Shown in pieces: positions 47,683-54,878 of a stretch of DNA of 64,000 nt. Every line of letters starts with the position of its first letter. The stretch's first letter is position 1. A model generated the notes under the pieces. It ran no database searches. It saw only the letters and a program-made list of their open reading frames with translations, and was not told where the DNA came from. Position numbers and translations under genes: made by a program. The stretch comes from a virus. The stretch spans positions 1 to 64,000 of the IMG/VR virus record IMGVR_UViG_3300025117_000058. The stretch is one strand, 5' to 3'.

Positions 47683-48674
47683 TGCTTCCAAACAAAAATA
47701 ACTTTTGTGGTGGTAATTTCTTCGATTGGATCGAAGTAATGCTCATTGATAAATGTAATGGGACTTGTTCGTGGTGTATAGAAAACGAAGGATATAAACC
47801 GAAAAAAGTAGCAACGTGGCAGAAATTACTCGAAAAATTAATACAATCAAATAAAAAAAATATCATATTTCTTGGCGGAGAACCAACACTTTATAAAGAC
47901 CTTCGGCTCTTGATTACAAATTTATATTTAGTAAATAAAAATACATACATTACTACAAATGGTAGTTTGTTATGTGCAGAATATATAGAAAATAATCTGC
48001 CTGGATTGACTGGAATTAACATATCTATTCATCATTATCATTTAGGTATGAACAAACAAATAACTGGCATAAAATTAGAAGAATATCTGTTTCGTAGTGC
48101 AATTAGCAAAGCAAAAGAATTAAATATAAAAGTACGATTAAATTGTAATGTCATTAAAAAATATATAGACAACGAAAATGAAGTTAATAAGTATATAGAA
48201 TTTGCCAAAAATATTGGCGCAAATAATGTGCGATTCGCAGAATTAAAACACGATGATAAAAATTTTATAGATATGGCTGAAATATTAAATTATAAATACG
48301 GATTAAACGATGATCCTTTTTCCAATGGATGTATCAGAGATGTTGTAATAAATAACATGCCAATAAATTTTAGACAAATGTGTGGTCTACAAACAACGAA
48401 AAGAATTGTTCCAGAAAATCCTGAGCAAATTAGTAAAAAAGTATTATATTATGATGGTAACTTTTACAATGGTTGGCAAGCCGAAAAAGAGGAAGATATG
48501 AAAAAAACAAAAAAAGAAACAAAAGCGGTTAAAGATTTTACTGAAACTGACAAATTATTAAGAGAATTGAAAAATGGGAAAATTACATTAAAAGAAGCAA
48601 AAATAAAGATGAATGTCATTCTTGAAGAAACAGAGAAAATTGCTGTGGCTGCTTCCGGTGGATGTAATTACTAA
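47682..48674 (+). CDS. Radical SAM enzyme with C-terminal peptide-like tail
   Basis: The 330-residue protein has the radical SAM cluster motif C25-x3-C29-x2-C32 (CNGTCSWC), GGEPTLYKD, TTNGSLLC and a TIM-barrel-like core to ~residue 230. A further Cys-containing segment (CIRDVV, MCGL) may hold an auxiliary cluster. The last 58 residues start with an internal ATG (48498) preceded by GAGGAAG and end AVAASGGCNY. This tail looks like a short leader plus core peptide rather than part of the enzyme. Substrate unknown. QueE-like deazaguanine synthesis is unlikely because no other pathway gene is present. Confidence 0.75.
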   Translation: MLPNKNNFCGGNFFDWIEVMLIDKCNGTCSWCIENEGYKPKKVATWQKLLEKLIQSNKKNIIFLGGEPTLYKDLRLLITNLYLVNKNTYITTNGSLLCAEYIENNLPGLTGINISIHHYHLGMNKQITGIKLEEYLFRSAISKAKELNIKVRLNCNVIKKYIDNENEVNKYIEFAKNIGANNVRFAELKHDDKNFIDMAEILNYKYGLNDDPFSNGCIRDVVINNMPINFRQMCGLQTTKRIVPENPEQISKKVLYYDGNFYNGWQAEKEEDMKKTKKETKAVKDFTETDKLLRELKNGKITLKEAKIKMNVILEETEKIAVAASGGCNY

Positions 48675-48684
48675 AAAAACAAAC

Positions 48685-48753
48685 AAGGCTATGACAATAC
48701 TGATTAAATATCTTGTTGGGAGATGTGGTATTTATGGTATTGTTCATAGCCTT
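48685..48753 (+). terminator. Long irregular hairpin after the radical SAM gene
   Basis: AAGGCTATGACAATAC (48685-48700) pairs with GTATTGTTCATAGCCTT (48737-48753) with one bulged base, and the loop contains AAATA/TATTT and ATCT/AGAT helices. No T run follows, so it may be a terminator, an mRNA-stability element or a small RNA. Confidence 0.5.
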
Positions 48754-48773
48754 ATGTTCAGAAAGGATGAATC

Positions 48774-48959
48774 GTGAAAAACAAAGAAGTGTTGATTACC
48801 CTGACTTACAAATATGAAATTAATCCTGAAAATTATCCCGAAGGACTTACGACAAAACAAATGATAGAAATGGATATAAAATCCTTTCGAGAAGATCCAG
48901 ACGCATTGTTTGAATTGGTAGGCGATTCTCCGTTGACAATTTCTGGTAAAATAATCTAA
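48774..48959 (+). CDS. 61-residue protein, unknown
   Basis: Starts at GTG behind AAAGGATGAATC. Pattern LITLTYKYEINPENYPEGLT then a helix and ADALFELV-like end; a small phage-type protein. Function unknown. Confidence 0.5.
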   Translation: MKNKEVLITLTYKYEINPENYPEGLTTKQMIEMDIKSFREDPDALFELVGDSPLTISGKII

Positions 48960-48982
48960 AAAATAATGAAAGGAGCGGTGGC

Positions 48983-49234
48983 GTGGCTACAACAAAAAAC
49001 GAAATCGATGATTATTTCAAAGAACGTGGCAATTATGGGTTAATCCAGGTATCTTGTTGTGGAAAATGTAAATATTGTATAAATAATGAGTTGAAAACAA
49101 TGACTACCAACAGGGTCTTTGCTACTTATCGTTATGTTTCTTTTTGTAAATATTGGAGTGATAAAAAGCCACCACCTTCTGGATATTTTGTTATTGATCG
49201 TTCGGGGCTTTGCGATAAATTTAAAAAAATATAA
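48983..49234 (+). CDS. Cys-containing small protein, GTG start
   Basis: The 83-residue product starts GTG-GCT-ACA behind AAAGGAGCGGTG. CCGKCKYC and later CKYW and CDKF suggest a zinc or Fe-S site. Its leader and first codons are nearly the same as those of the next gene. Confidence 0.5.
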   Translation: MATTKNEIDDYFKERGNYGLIQVSCCGKCKYCINNELKTMTTNRVFATYRYVSFCKYWSDKKPPPSGYFVIDRSGLCDKFKKI

Positions 49235-49252
49235 AAAGAAAGGAACGGTGAT

Positions 49253-50059
49253 GTGGCTACAGTAAAATCTGAGAAAAGAGTTTCAACATATCATGGGATT
49301 GAAAACTTATTCACCCCTGATGTTTTTTTCAACTTGATGGGCTGGACAGACAGAGAATGTCATACGGAAAGAATAAGATATGCAATTAGTAATTTTCATT
49401 ATGCAGCAGGAGAAAAATTATCTTTTATTTTTGGAACTGAAAAGTTTGGAAATATTACAAGGGCAATAACAAGTTTGGGTGTTTTGTCTTTGGCTAGGTT
49501 TCACAATATTACCAATGAACAGATAGAAAAAATCATAGAAGATAGTAAGGGGAAAGGTTTTGAATTATTGAAAAAAGAAATTGAGTATATTTGTTCATGT
49601 AGAAATATACATGCAGATAAAATAAAAGAAAAATTAACCGATATTACAAGTTTGTATGGTGGTAATAAATATAATAATATTTTGCGTACAATGCTGAACA
49701 TGAATGCAAATGATAGTGATATGGAAAACAGAAAAACAATAAATATCAACGCATTCCAGTTTAATACTATTTGCGAAAAAGAATTGAATGAAAATATGTA
49801 TAAATTGCAAAGAAATAGCGAAAATTGCGTTGTGAATATTTATATATCTAAAATCGTAAGCCATATCAATAATAAAATAAGAACTAACTATAGGCGAAAC
49901 GATACAAAATCTGAAATATGTCGTGGAGCGCACGTTGCAGGTTTGTATATTGTTTCAAAATGGATAATAAATGGTACATTGCCAAAGTACGATGAATATT
50001 ATTCGGCAAGTTTATTGTCTGATATTAAAGATGTTGTCTATTCTAATATTAAAGGATGA
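49253..50059 (+). CDS. 268-residue helical protein, unknown
   Basis: Starts GTG-GCT-ACA behind AAAGGAACGGTG. The sequence is almost wholly helical with CSCRNIHADKIKEKL and a basic patch (KIRTNYRRNDTK). No motif recognised. Its size and isolation among tiny genes make it worth a structure prediction. It is followed directly by an 8-bp-period repeat. Confidence 0.5.
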   Translation: MATVKSEKRVSTYHGIENLFTPDVFFNLMGWTDRECHTERIRYAISNFHYAAGEKLSFIFGTEKFGNITRAITSLGVLSLARFHNITNEQIEKIIEDSKGKGFELLKKEIEYICSCRNIHADKIKEKLTDITSLYGGNKYNNILRTMLNMNANDSDMENRKTININAFQFNTICEKELNENMYKLQRNSENCVVNIYISKIVSHINNKIRTNYRRNDTKSEICRGAHVAGLYIVSKWIINGTLPKYDEYYSASLLSDIKDVVYSNIKG

Positions 50060-50062
50060 AAA

Positions 50063-50370
50063 TGGCTAAACGTCTTTATGTCTTTATGACTTTATGTCTT
50101 TATGTCTTTATGGCTGTACAAAGGGATGGAAATCAAAAATTTTCATCCGTTTATATGGCTAAACGTCTTTATGTCTTTATGACTTTATGTCTATATGACC
50201 GAATGGTCAAATGTCTTTATGACTTTATGGCTAGTATAAAGGGATGCTAGAAACGTGTAACGTAGTAAGGAAAATTTTTTCCTGTGTTTTTGTTAAATAA
50301 GTTGATAATGGCTAAATGACTGTATGGCTGTATGACTATGTGGCTAAATGACTAAATGGCTAAATGACTA
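50063..50370 (+). repeat. Degenerate 8-bp-period tandem array
   Basis: Two blocks (about 50063-50230 and 50307-50370) consist of 8-mers like TATGTCTT, TATGACTT, TATGGCTG and AATGACTA in head-to-tail order. Between them is a non-repeated stretch with a TTTTTT run. The array can be read as protein, but this is an artefact of the period. Together with its flanks this fills the gap from 50060 to 50391. Confidence 0.7.
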
Positions 50371-50391
50371 AAAAGAACGAGGTACTTAAAA

Positions 50392-50562
50392 ATGATAAAT
50401 CCAAGTACAATGAGTAACGGTAAGCCAACATGCTGTCCCTTCTGTTTGAGACCTTACGTTGAGCTTGACGGCAAAATAGTACCGGAATGTCTTTGTGGAT
50501 CGTACTTTACAGCTAAAGAATTATGCGGCAGGCATGGGGTGAAGAATTGTCCAAGATGTTAA
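50392..50562 (+). CDS. 56-residue zinc-ribbon protein
   Basis: Four Cys groups (CCPFC, CLCG, a Cys-Gly-Arg-His segment and CPRC) make one or two zinc ribbons. Starts just after the 8-bp array. Function unknown. Confidence 0.55.
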   Translation: MINPSTMSNGKPTCCPFCLRPYVELDGKIVPECLCGSYFTAKELCGRHGVKNCPRC

Positions 50563-50723
50563 ATCAAAACCAATACCTAAGGAAACGCTATAATATTCGA
50601 TTTAAGCCGTTTTTCTATTTCGGCGTGTCTGGGTCGAGGGATGGTGTCCATGTGGCAAATTTCATTAAAAGCGATACGCTTGGCAGTGTTATTTTTGATT
50701 GTGGTGGATGTCGGCGATCTTCG

Positions 50724-50829
50724 GCTGGCGATAGCCAGCAACATTTGTTGTGTCCCGCCCACGACGTTGACTACTTGTTTGTGTTGCAACGGCACATTAC
50801 CCCGATAAACAAAACCCCCGCCACAGGCG
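50724..50829 (+). repeat. Structured 106-nt repeat element, copy 4
   Basis: Begins GCTGGC-GATA-GCCAGC, contains CCCACGACGTTGACTACTT and CATTACCCCGATAAACAAAA, and ends CGCC-ACA-GGCG. Closely similar to copy 3 but in opposite orientation. The gap 50563-50948 holds this element and the promoter at 50869; I see no gene there. Confidence 0.7.
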
Positions 50830-50868
50830 ACATTTGGTTATTGTTTTTGAATTATTTAATTTTTGCTA

Positions 50869-50897
50869 TTGACAGTTTCTAGAAAACAAATTATATT
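50869..50897 (+). promoter_or_regulatory. Sigma70-type promoter before the RHH gene
   Basis: TTGACA (50869-50874), 17-bp spacer, TATATT (50892-50897). It would start transcription of the RHH-methyltransferase-helicase region. Confidence 0.7.
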
Positions 50898-50948
50898 CTT
50901 GTTTGTTTGGAATATTTTATGTTTATTTTATTAAAAGGAGAAATTTTT

Positions 50949-51131
50949 ATGGTACTGTCCGTCCTCGAGGAAGTGGAAAGTTTCAAAAATATTACTATTA
51001 GTGTTCCGGTGGATCAATACAAAAGATTGCAAGAAATAGCGAGAAGAAGCACTCTGTCGATTTCAAAGCTTGCAAAAAAAGGAATTGAGTTAGTGTTGAA
51101 TGAATACGAATACGAATTCAAGAAATCTTAA
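50949..51131 (+). CDS. Ribbon-helix-helix regulator
   Basis: The 60-residue protein starts at ATG 50949 behind AAAAGGAGAAA. Strand ITISVPVDQYKRLQEIA, helix STLSISKLAKKGIELVL: a clear RHH fold. It heads the 51-58 kb operon under its own promoter and is probably its autorepressor. Confidence 0.75.
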   Translation: MVLSVLEEVESFKNITISVPVDQYKRLQEIARRSTLSISKLAKKGIELVLNEYEYEFKKS

Positions 51132-51145
51132 AAGGAATTAGTGTA

Positions 51146-51418
51146 ATGGCTAACAAAGGATTGGAAGAATATCATAAAAAATTAAAAGCCGGACTGATTA
51201 AAAAAACCAGAGACAAAAATAGACCGAGTGCTATAAAAGCAATTAGGGAAAAGTGTCTGGATTGTATATGTGCTAAGAGCGAAGGACGAATTGACTGTCA
51301 GGTAGAAGATTGCAGCTTGTATTACTTCATGCCTTATGGAAGATTGAAAAATGAAAGAAAATCACAAAAAGCTAATCAAAAGAAAGAACAAGATGCCGTA
51401 TCTCCCGCAAGACATTGA
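51146..51418 (+). CDS. Zinc-binding phage protein
   Basis: The 90-residue protein has IREKCLDCICAKSEGRIDCQ then CSLYYFMPYGR, a Cys layout known to me from phage early genes. Basic C-terminal tail. Function unknown. Confidence 0.55.
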   Translation: MANKGLEEYHKKLKAGLIKKTRDKNRPSAIKAIREKCLDCICAKSEGRIDCQVEDCSLYYFMPYGRLKNERKSQKANQKKEQDAVSPARH

Positions 51419-51566
51419 AAATTTTAAAATAAAAGAAATCTGTTCGGGTTGTTTCGGCTTTATCGAAAAAGATTTATCTTGTAGCGAGAAAAAAGAATCA
51501 TACCGAGACTATACAACAACTTGCTGTAAGTTTTATTTTGTCATGGTCGTCTCGGTAAAAATCTGA
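51393..51566 (+). CDS. 57-residue Cys-rich protein
   Basis: Starts within the previous gene in another frame (MPYLPQDIENFKIKEIC). CSGCFGF and TTCCKF give a possible zinc site. Start choice uncertain. Confidence 0.45.
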   Translation: MPYLPQDIENFKIKEICSGCFGFIEKDLSCSEKKESYRDYTTTCCKFYFVMVVSVKI

Positions 51567-51593
51567 ACAATTCCTAAAAAATTTGGAGAAATA

Positions 51594-52148
51594 ATGGAAA
51601 ACAAAATAATTATGTTCGATTCTGGTGAGGCAGCACAGACAAAAACTATAACGGGATGGGTTTCTGGTAATGGCTTTTTTTACGGTAACGATGAACAATC
51701 TGCAAGGTATATGGGATGCACTCATCAACGTTGCGAATGTGGAATGATTATGAAAAAAGGCTATACTATCTGTGAGTCGTGCCGACACAAAAAAGCATTG
51801 GAAAGATACAGAAATATGCCGTTTAAGGAATGGAACGGTGCTGATTTTTTATATTCAGAAGTAGCGGATAAATATTTTTACGATAGCGAAGAAATCTTTG
51901 ATTATTGTGAAGACGAAGGTATCCTTGTAGAGTCTTTACGATTTATAATTTGCGAACCTGTATATCCAAAAGAAATCAATTTATCTGAGATTTATTCGGA
52001 TTTATTACCGGAATATTCTGGTGGCGAATTGCCACAATATTTAATAGACGCTGAAAATGAATTAAACCAAATAATCAGAGAAGAAAAAGAACTACTGTCT
52101 TGGATACCTGGAAAATATCGGACAGAAGTCGAGGGGAGGAAAGAATGA
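51594..52148 (+). CDS. Zinc-containing phage protein
   Basis: The 184-residue protein has CTHQRCECGMIMKKGYTICE (residues ~40-60), a zinc site, then an acidic region. I recognise the type from phage genomes without a function. Its stop overlaps the next gene (TGATG region). Confidence 0.5.
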   Translation: MENKIIMFDSGEAAQTKTITGWVSGNGFFYGNDEQSARYMGCTHQRCECGMIMKKGYTICESCRHKKALERYRNMPFKEWNGADFLYSEVADKYFYDSEEIFDYCEDEGILVESLRFIICEPVYPKEINLSEIYSDLLPEYSGGELPQYLIDAENELNQIIREEKELLSWIPGKYRTEVEGRKE

Positions 52149-52567
52149 TATTGAAAAAACTAAAAGGAAAAATAATAAAATTGGTGTTGGTTAGCTTTGT
52201 GTGTTTGAATACTTATTCCTCATTTGCTCTTAATGAAATTACAGAAAAAAAATATAAAACATTCGATGGAAAAATATTTAATAAGAAGGAAGACGCCCTG
52301 CTCCATGAAAAAATCCAGAAAAATGTCAACCTGCTTATGGAAATATTCAAAGAGGATACAGAAGCCGCTCTACAGCAAAAAGAACACGATATGGATCACG
52401 ACTTGAGATTGTATCTCTGGGGACACCGTCCTTATCGCTTAGACGAATACGAAGAAGAATATAGAAGTCATTTCTATAAATATTTTAAAATATTAGAAGA
52501 AAAAGGAATCGAAATAGAAATCACACTTAAAAAAGATTATGGAACTTTTACAGTAAATAAAAAATAA
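52145..52567 (+). CDS. Exported helical protein
   Basis: The ~140-residue protein starts at ATG 52145 with a signal peptide (KLVLVSFVCLNTYSSFA) and a charged helical mature part. Co-translated with the preceding gene. No family recognised. Confidence 0.5.
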   Translation: MILKKLKGKIIKLVLVSFVCLNTYSSFALNEITEKKYKTFDGKIFNKKEDALLHEKIQKNVNLLMEIFKEDTEAALQQKEHDMDHDLRLYLWGHRPYRLDEYEEEYRSHFYKYFKILEEKGIEIEITLKKDYGTFTVNKK

Positions 52568-52590
52568 AACAAGAAATAGGAGAAAATAAT

Positions 52591-52812
52591 ATGATATTAA
52601 ACGAATCGAGTATGTTAAAAAACTTTAAAGGCAAAACGAGAAATATGAAAAATATATTGGATTGTCTTTATGTTGATATATGTACTGCAACACCGTCACC
52701 GAATGATATTCACGATCTAGACAAAGAAAAGAAAGAACTGTTAAGACGTATCAAAAAATTAGAAAAAGAAATTTTATCTTTAAAAAATAAAAAAATCAAA
52801 CGAAACATCTAG
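52591..52812 (+). CDS. 73-residue coiled-coil protein
   Basis: The N-terminal part has CLYVDICTATPSPNDIHD, then a coiled coil of Lys/Glu heptads. Start behind AAATAGGAGAAA. Function unknown. Confidence 0.5.
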   Translation: MILNESSMLKNFKGKTRNMKNILDCLYVDICTATPSPNDIHDLDKEKKELLRRIKKLEKEILSLKNKKIKRNI

Positions 52813-52819
52813 TCTAAGT

Positions 52820-52877
52820 GTTTCGTTATCGATCCGCAGCGTTTTTCCCGTATCGCAGGTTTTCTGCGGGTCGAAAC
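52820..52877 (+). terminator. Two-part hairpin before the helicase gene
   Basis: GTTTCG/CGAAAC (outer) and CGATCCGCAG/CTGCGGGTCG (inner, one G-T pair) enclose a pyrimidine-rich loop. It is followed by TTTAGAAATTT. A terminator or attenuator ending the small-gene transcript is likely. Confidence 0.55.
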
Positions 52878-52919
52878 TTTAGAAATTTAATCTAAAAAAA
52901 TTCACTACATCAATATATT

Positions 52920-54857
52920 ATGAATTACGATAATTTTCTTACTCATAAAAAACAGCAAGGATCTAATCATGGATTTGATCCTACATTTGTTCCAGATTAT
53001 TTGTTTGATTTTCAAAAAAGTTTGGTTGAATGGGCTGTAAATAAGGGTCGTAGTGCTATATTTTCTGATTGCGGCACAGGAAAAACTATTATGGAGCTTG
53101 TGTGGGCATACAACATAGTAAGAAAAACAAACAAAAATGTATTGATATTATCACCGCTGGCCGTCTCTTGGCAAACCGCAAAAGAAGCGGAAAAATTTGG
53201 AATTGAATGTAAGGTATCAAGGGATGGTAAAATTAACAGCAAAATAACAATTACCAATTATGAACAATTACATAAGTTTGAACCGTCTGATTTTGTCGGT
53301 ATTGTATGTGATGAGAGTGGAATATTAAAATCGTTTAAAGGTGCATTAAGAAAAGAAATAACAATATTCATGCGTAAAATTGAATATAGATTATTAGCTA
53401 CGGCAACGCCAGCTCCGAACGATTATATTGAATTGGGAACTTCGTCTGAAGCCTTGGGATATCTAGGTGCAATGGATATGTTAAATAAATTTTTCAAAAA
53501 CGATCAACACAATAGCAAAGTGGGAAGATATAGAGGACAAGAAGTTAAATGGAGATTGAAAGGTCATGCAGAATTACCTTTTTGGAGATGGATATGTTCT
53601 TGGGCTAAAGCAATGAGAAAACCATCTGATTTAGGTTTTGACGATAATGGATTTATATTGCCAGAATTAATAATTAATCAAACCGTTGTAAAATCTAATA
53701 GTCTTCCTAAGGGTAAATTATTTTCTATGCCAGCGATAACACTACAAGAACAAAGAGAAGAAAGAAGAAGAACTATAATGGAAAGATGTGAGATGGTCGC
53801 CAGCAAGGTCAATACTGGTAAACAAGCATTGGTTTGGTGTCATTTAAACGACGAAGGAGACTTGTTAGAAGCACTTATTCCTAATTCAATACAAGTAAAA
53901 GGGTCTGATTCTGTTGAATGGAAAGAAGCAGCGGCTGAATGGTTCGTTGGAAATAAATGTATTTGCAATGATAATATGTTTCGTGCTAAACTTTTAGCAT
54001 GGAAAAGAGAAAAACAAATCTTGAATACCATCGCCGATACTATCAAGAACATCGAGAGGAACGATTGCGTCAATCCATCGAATACCAGCGAGCACATAAA
54101 GTTGAACGAAAATCTTATCTATCAGAATATTACAAACACAACAGGGGGAAATGGGTGCGGACACAAAAACAAAAGGATGAAAGAAATAGAAGACGACGAG
54201 AGCGATATGCAAATGACGAAAAATTTCGTCTCGCTAAAATTGAAGAATCAAAAGAAACAAGAAGAAAAAACCCAGACACTCGGCTCAAATATTGTCTTAA
54301 AAAATATGGTGTGTCCATCGAAGAATATCGAAAACTTGAATCAAAAGGATGCGCAATCTGCGGAAGAAAAGAAAACGGAGATATTCGAGGACACCGATTC
54401 CACATCGATCACTCCCACGATACTGGAAAATTCAGAGGGGTACTGTGTACAGGATGCAATCAAGGACTCGGAAAGTTTGGTGACGACCCTAAACGGCTCG
54501 AAAATGCCGCCATGTATCTGCGGGCATAAGACAGGACGTCGCATCCTCATAAGCAAGCCTGTCATGTTTGGGTATGGCTTAAATTTCCAATGCTGTAATT
54601 ATATGGTTTTATTCCCTTCCCATAGTTACGAACAATATTATCAAGTAATCCGCCGGTGTTGGCGTTTCGGACAAAAAAATCCAGTAACAGTAGATATTAT
54701 AACAACGGAAGGGGAGTCAAGAATTATAAACAATTTACAAAGAAAATCTAAACAAGCTGATGAAATGTTTGAAAGATTAATTAGCGAAATGAATCATGTG
54801 TTAAATATAAATCGAATGGAAGAATATTCACAAAAAATAATACTTCCTAATTTCTAA
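52920..54857 (+). CDS. SNF2-type phage helicase with 185-residue in-frame insertion
   Basis: The 645-residue protein is an SF2/SNF2-type ATPase. Walker A is CGTGKT (residues 51-56). A DESG box lies near 130 and the motif III-like ATATPAPND near 160. The C-terminal half has ISKPVMFGYGLNFQ and motif VI RRCWRFGQ. Residues 347-531 are a hydrophilic insertion flanked by CIC twice. Removing it joins WFVGNK-CIC to GHKTGRRILISKP, which restores the expected spacing between helicase motifs. The inserted DNA encodes a separate endonuclease in another frame (53999-54529). Such helicases often sit next to a DNA methyltransferase, as here. Confidence 0.85.
   Translation: MNYDNFLTHKKQQGSNHGFDPTFVPDYLFDFQKSLVEWAVNKGRSAIFSDCGTGKTIMELVWAYNIVRKTNKNVLILSPLAVSWQTAKEAEKFGIECKVSRDGKINSKITITNYEQLHKFEPSDFVGIVCDESGILKSFKGALRKEITIFMRKIEYRLLATATPAPNDYIELGTSSEALGYLGAMDMLNKFFKNDQHNSKVGRYRGQEVKWRLKGHAELPFWRWICSWAKAMRKPSDLGFDDNGFILPELIINQTVVKSNSLPKGKLFSMPAITLQEQREERRRTIMERCEMVASKVNTGKQALVWCHLNDEGDLLEALIPNSIQVKGSDSVEWKEAAAEWFVGNKCICNDNMFRAKLLAWKREKQILNTIADTIKNIERNDCVNPSNTSEHIKLNENLIYQNITNTTGGNGCGHKNKRMKEIEDDESDMQMTKNFVSLKLKNQKKQEEKTQTLGSNIVLKNMVCPSKNIENLNQKDAQSAEEKKTEIFEDTDSTSITPTILENSEGYCVQDAIKDSESLVTTLNGSKMPPCICGHKTGRRILISKPVMFGYGLNFQCCNYMVLFPSHSYEQYYQVIRRCWRFGQKNPVTVDIITTEGESRIINNLQRKSKQADEMFERLISEMNHVLNINRMEEYSQKIILPNF
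53957..54521 (+). mobile_element. Endonuclease gene insertion flanked by 10-bp repeat
   Basis: The repeat ATGTATTTGC (53957-53966) and ATGTATCTGC (54512-54521) bracket the insertion. The period is 555 bp, an exact multiple of three, so the helicase frame is kept. Base composition inside is less AT-rich than outside. The content is almost entirely the nested endonuclease gene, leaving no room for an intron ribozyme. Confidence 0.7.
53999..54529 (+). CDS. EndoVII/HNH-type homing endonuclease nested in the helicase gene
   Basis: The 176-residue protein is read in a frame different from the helicase. The N-terminal 90 residues are a basic Tyr/Arg-rich tract (YHRRYYQEHREER, RNRRRRERY). The C-terminal domain matches the recombination endonuclease VII pattern: CAICGRK, then HIDHSHDTGKFRGVLC and CNQGLGKFGDDP. 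Cys pairs bind zinc, and Asp/His of the IDHSHDTG segment form the active site. The frame is closed three codons before the ATG, so it must start here. No ribosome site is visible, but a GCTAAA/TTTAGC stem precedes the ATG. Confidence 0.82.
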   Translation: MEKRKTNLEYHRRYYQEHREERLRQSIEYQRAHKVERKSYLSEYYKHNRGKWVRTQKQKDERNRRRRERYANDEKFRLAKIEESKETRRKNPDTRLKYCLKKYGVSIEEYRKLESKGCAICGRKENGDIRGHRFHIDHSHDTGKFRGVLCTGCNQGLGKFGDDPKRLENAAMYLRA

Positions 54858-54878
54858 ACAATAGAGGAGGTCAGGATC

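Noticed and set aside
47682-48674. QueE-type radical SAM of a deazaguanine DNA-modification pathway
   Set aside because: No QueC, QueD, FolE or transglycosylase gene is seen, and the C-terminal tail does not fit QueE.
50056-50250. Open frame MAKRLYVFMTL... across the repeat
   Set aside because: It arises from reading the 8-bp-period array; a period of 8 read in triplets gives a 24-base protein pattern.
50063-50370. Possible CRISPR array
   Set aside because: Repeats are 8 bp, contiguous and degenerate, with no unique spacers and no cas genes nearby.
50523-50882. 119-codon open frame after the zinc-ribbon gene
   Set aside because: It covers the structured 106-nt repeat, has no ribosome site and overlaps the promoter at 50869.
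53999-54529. Treating the nested endonuclease frame as a shadow of the helicase
   Set aside because: It carries a full EndoVII/HNH pattern (CAICG, DHSHDTG, RGVLC, CNQGLG), whereas the helicase frame here is low-complexity, so the nuclease frame is the original gene.
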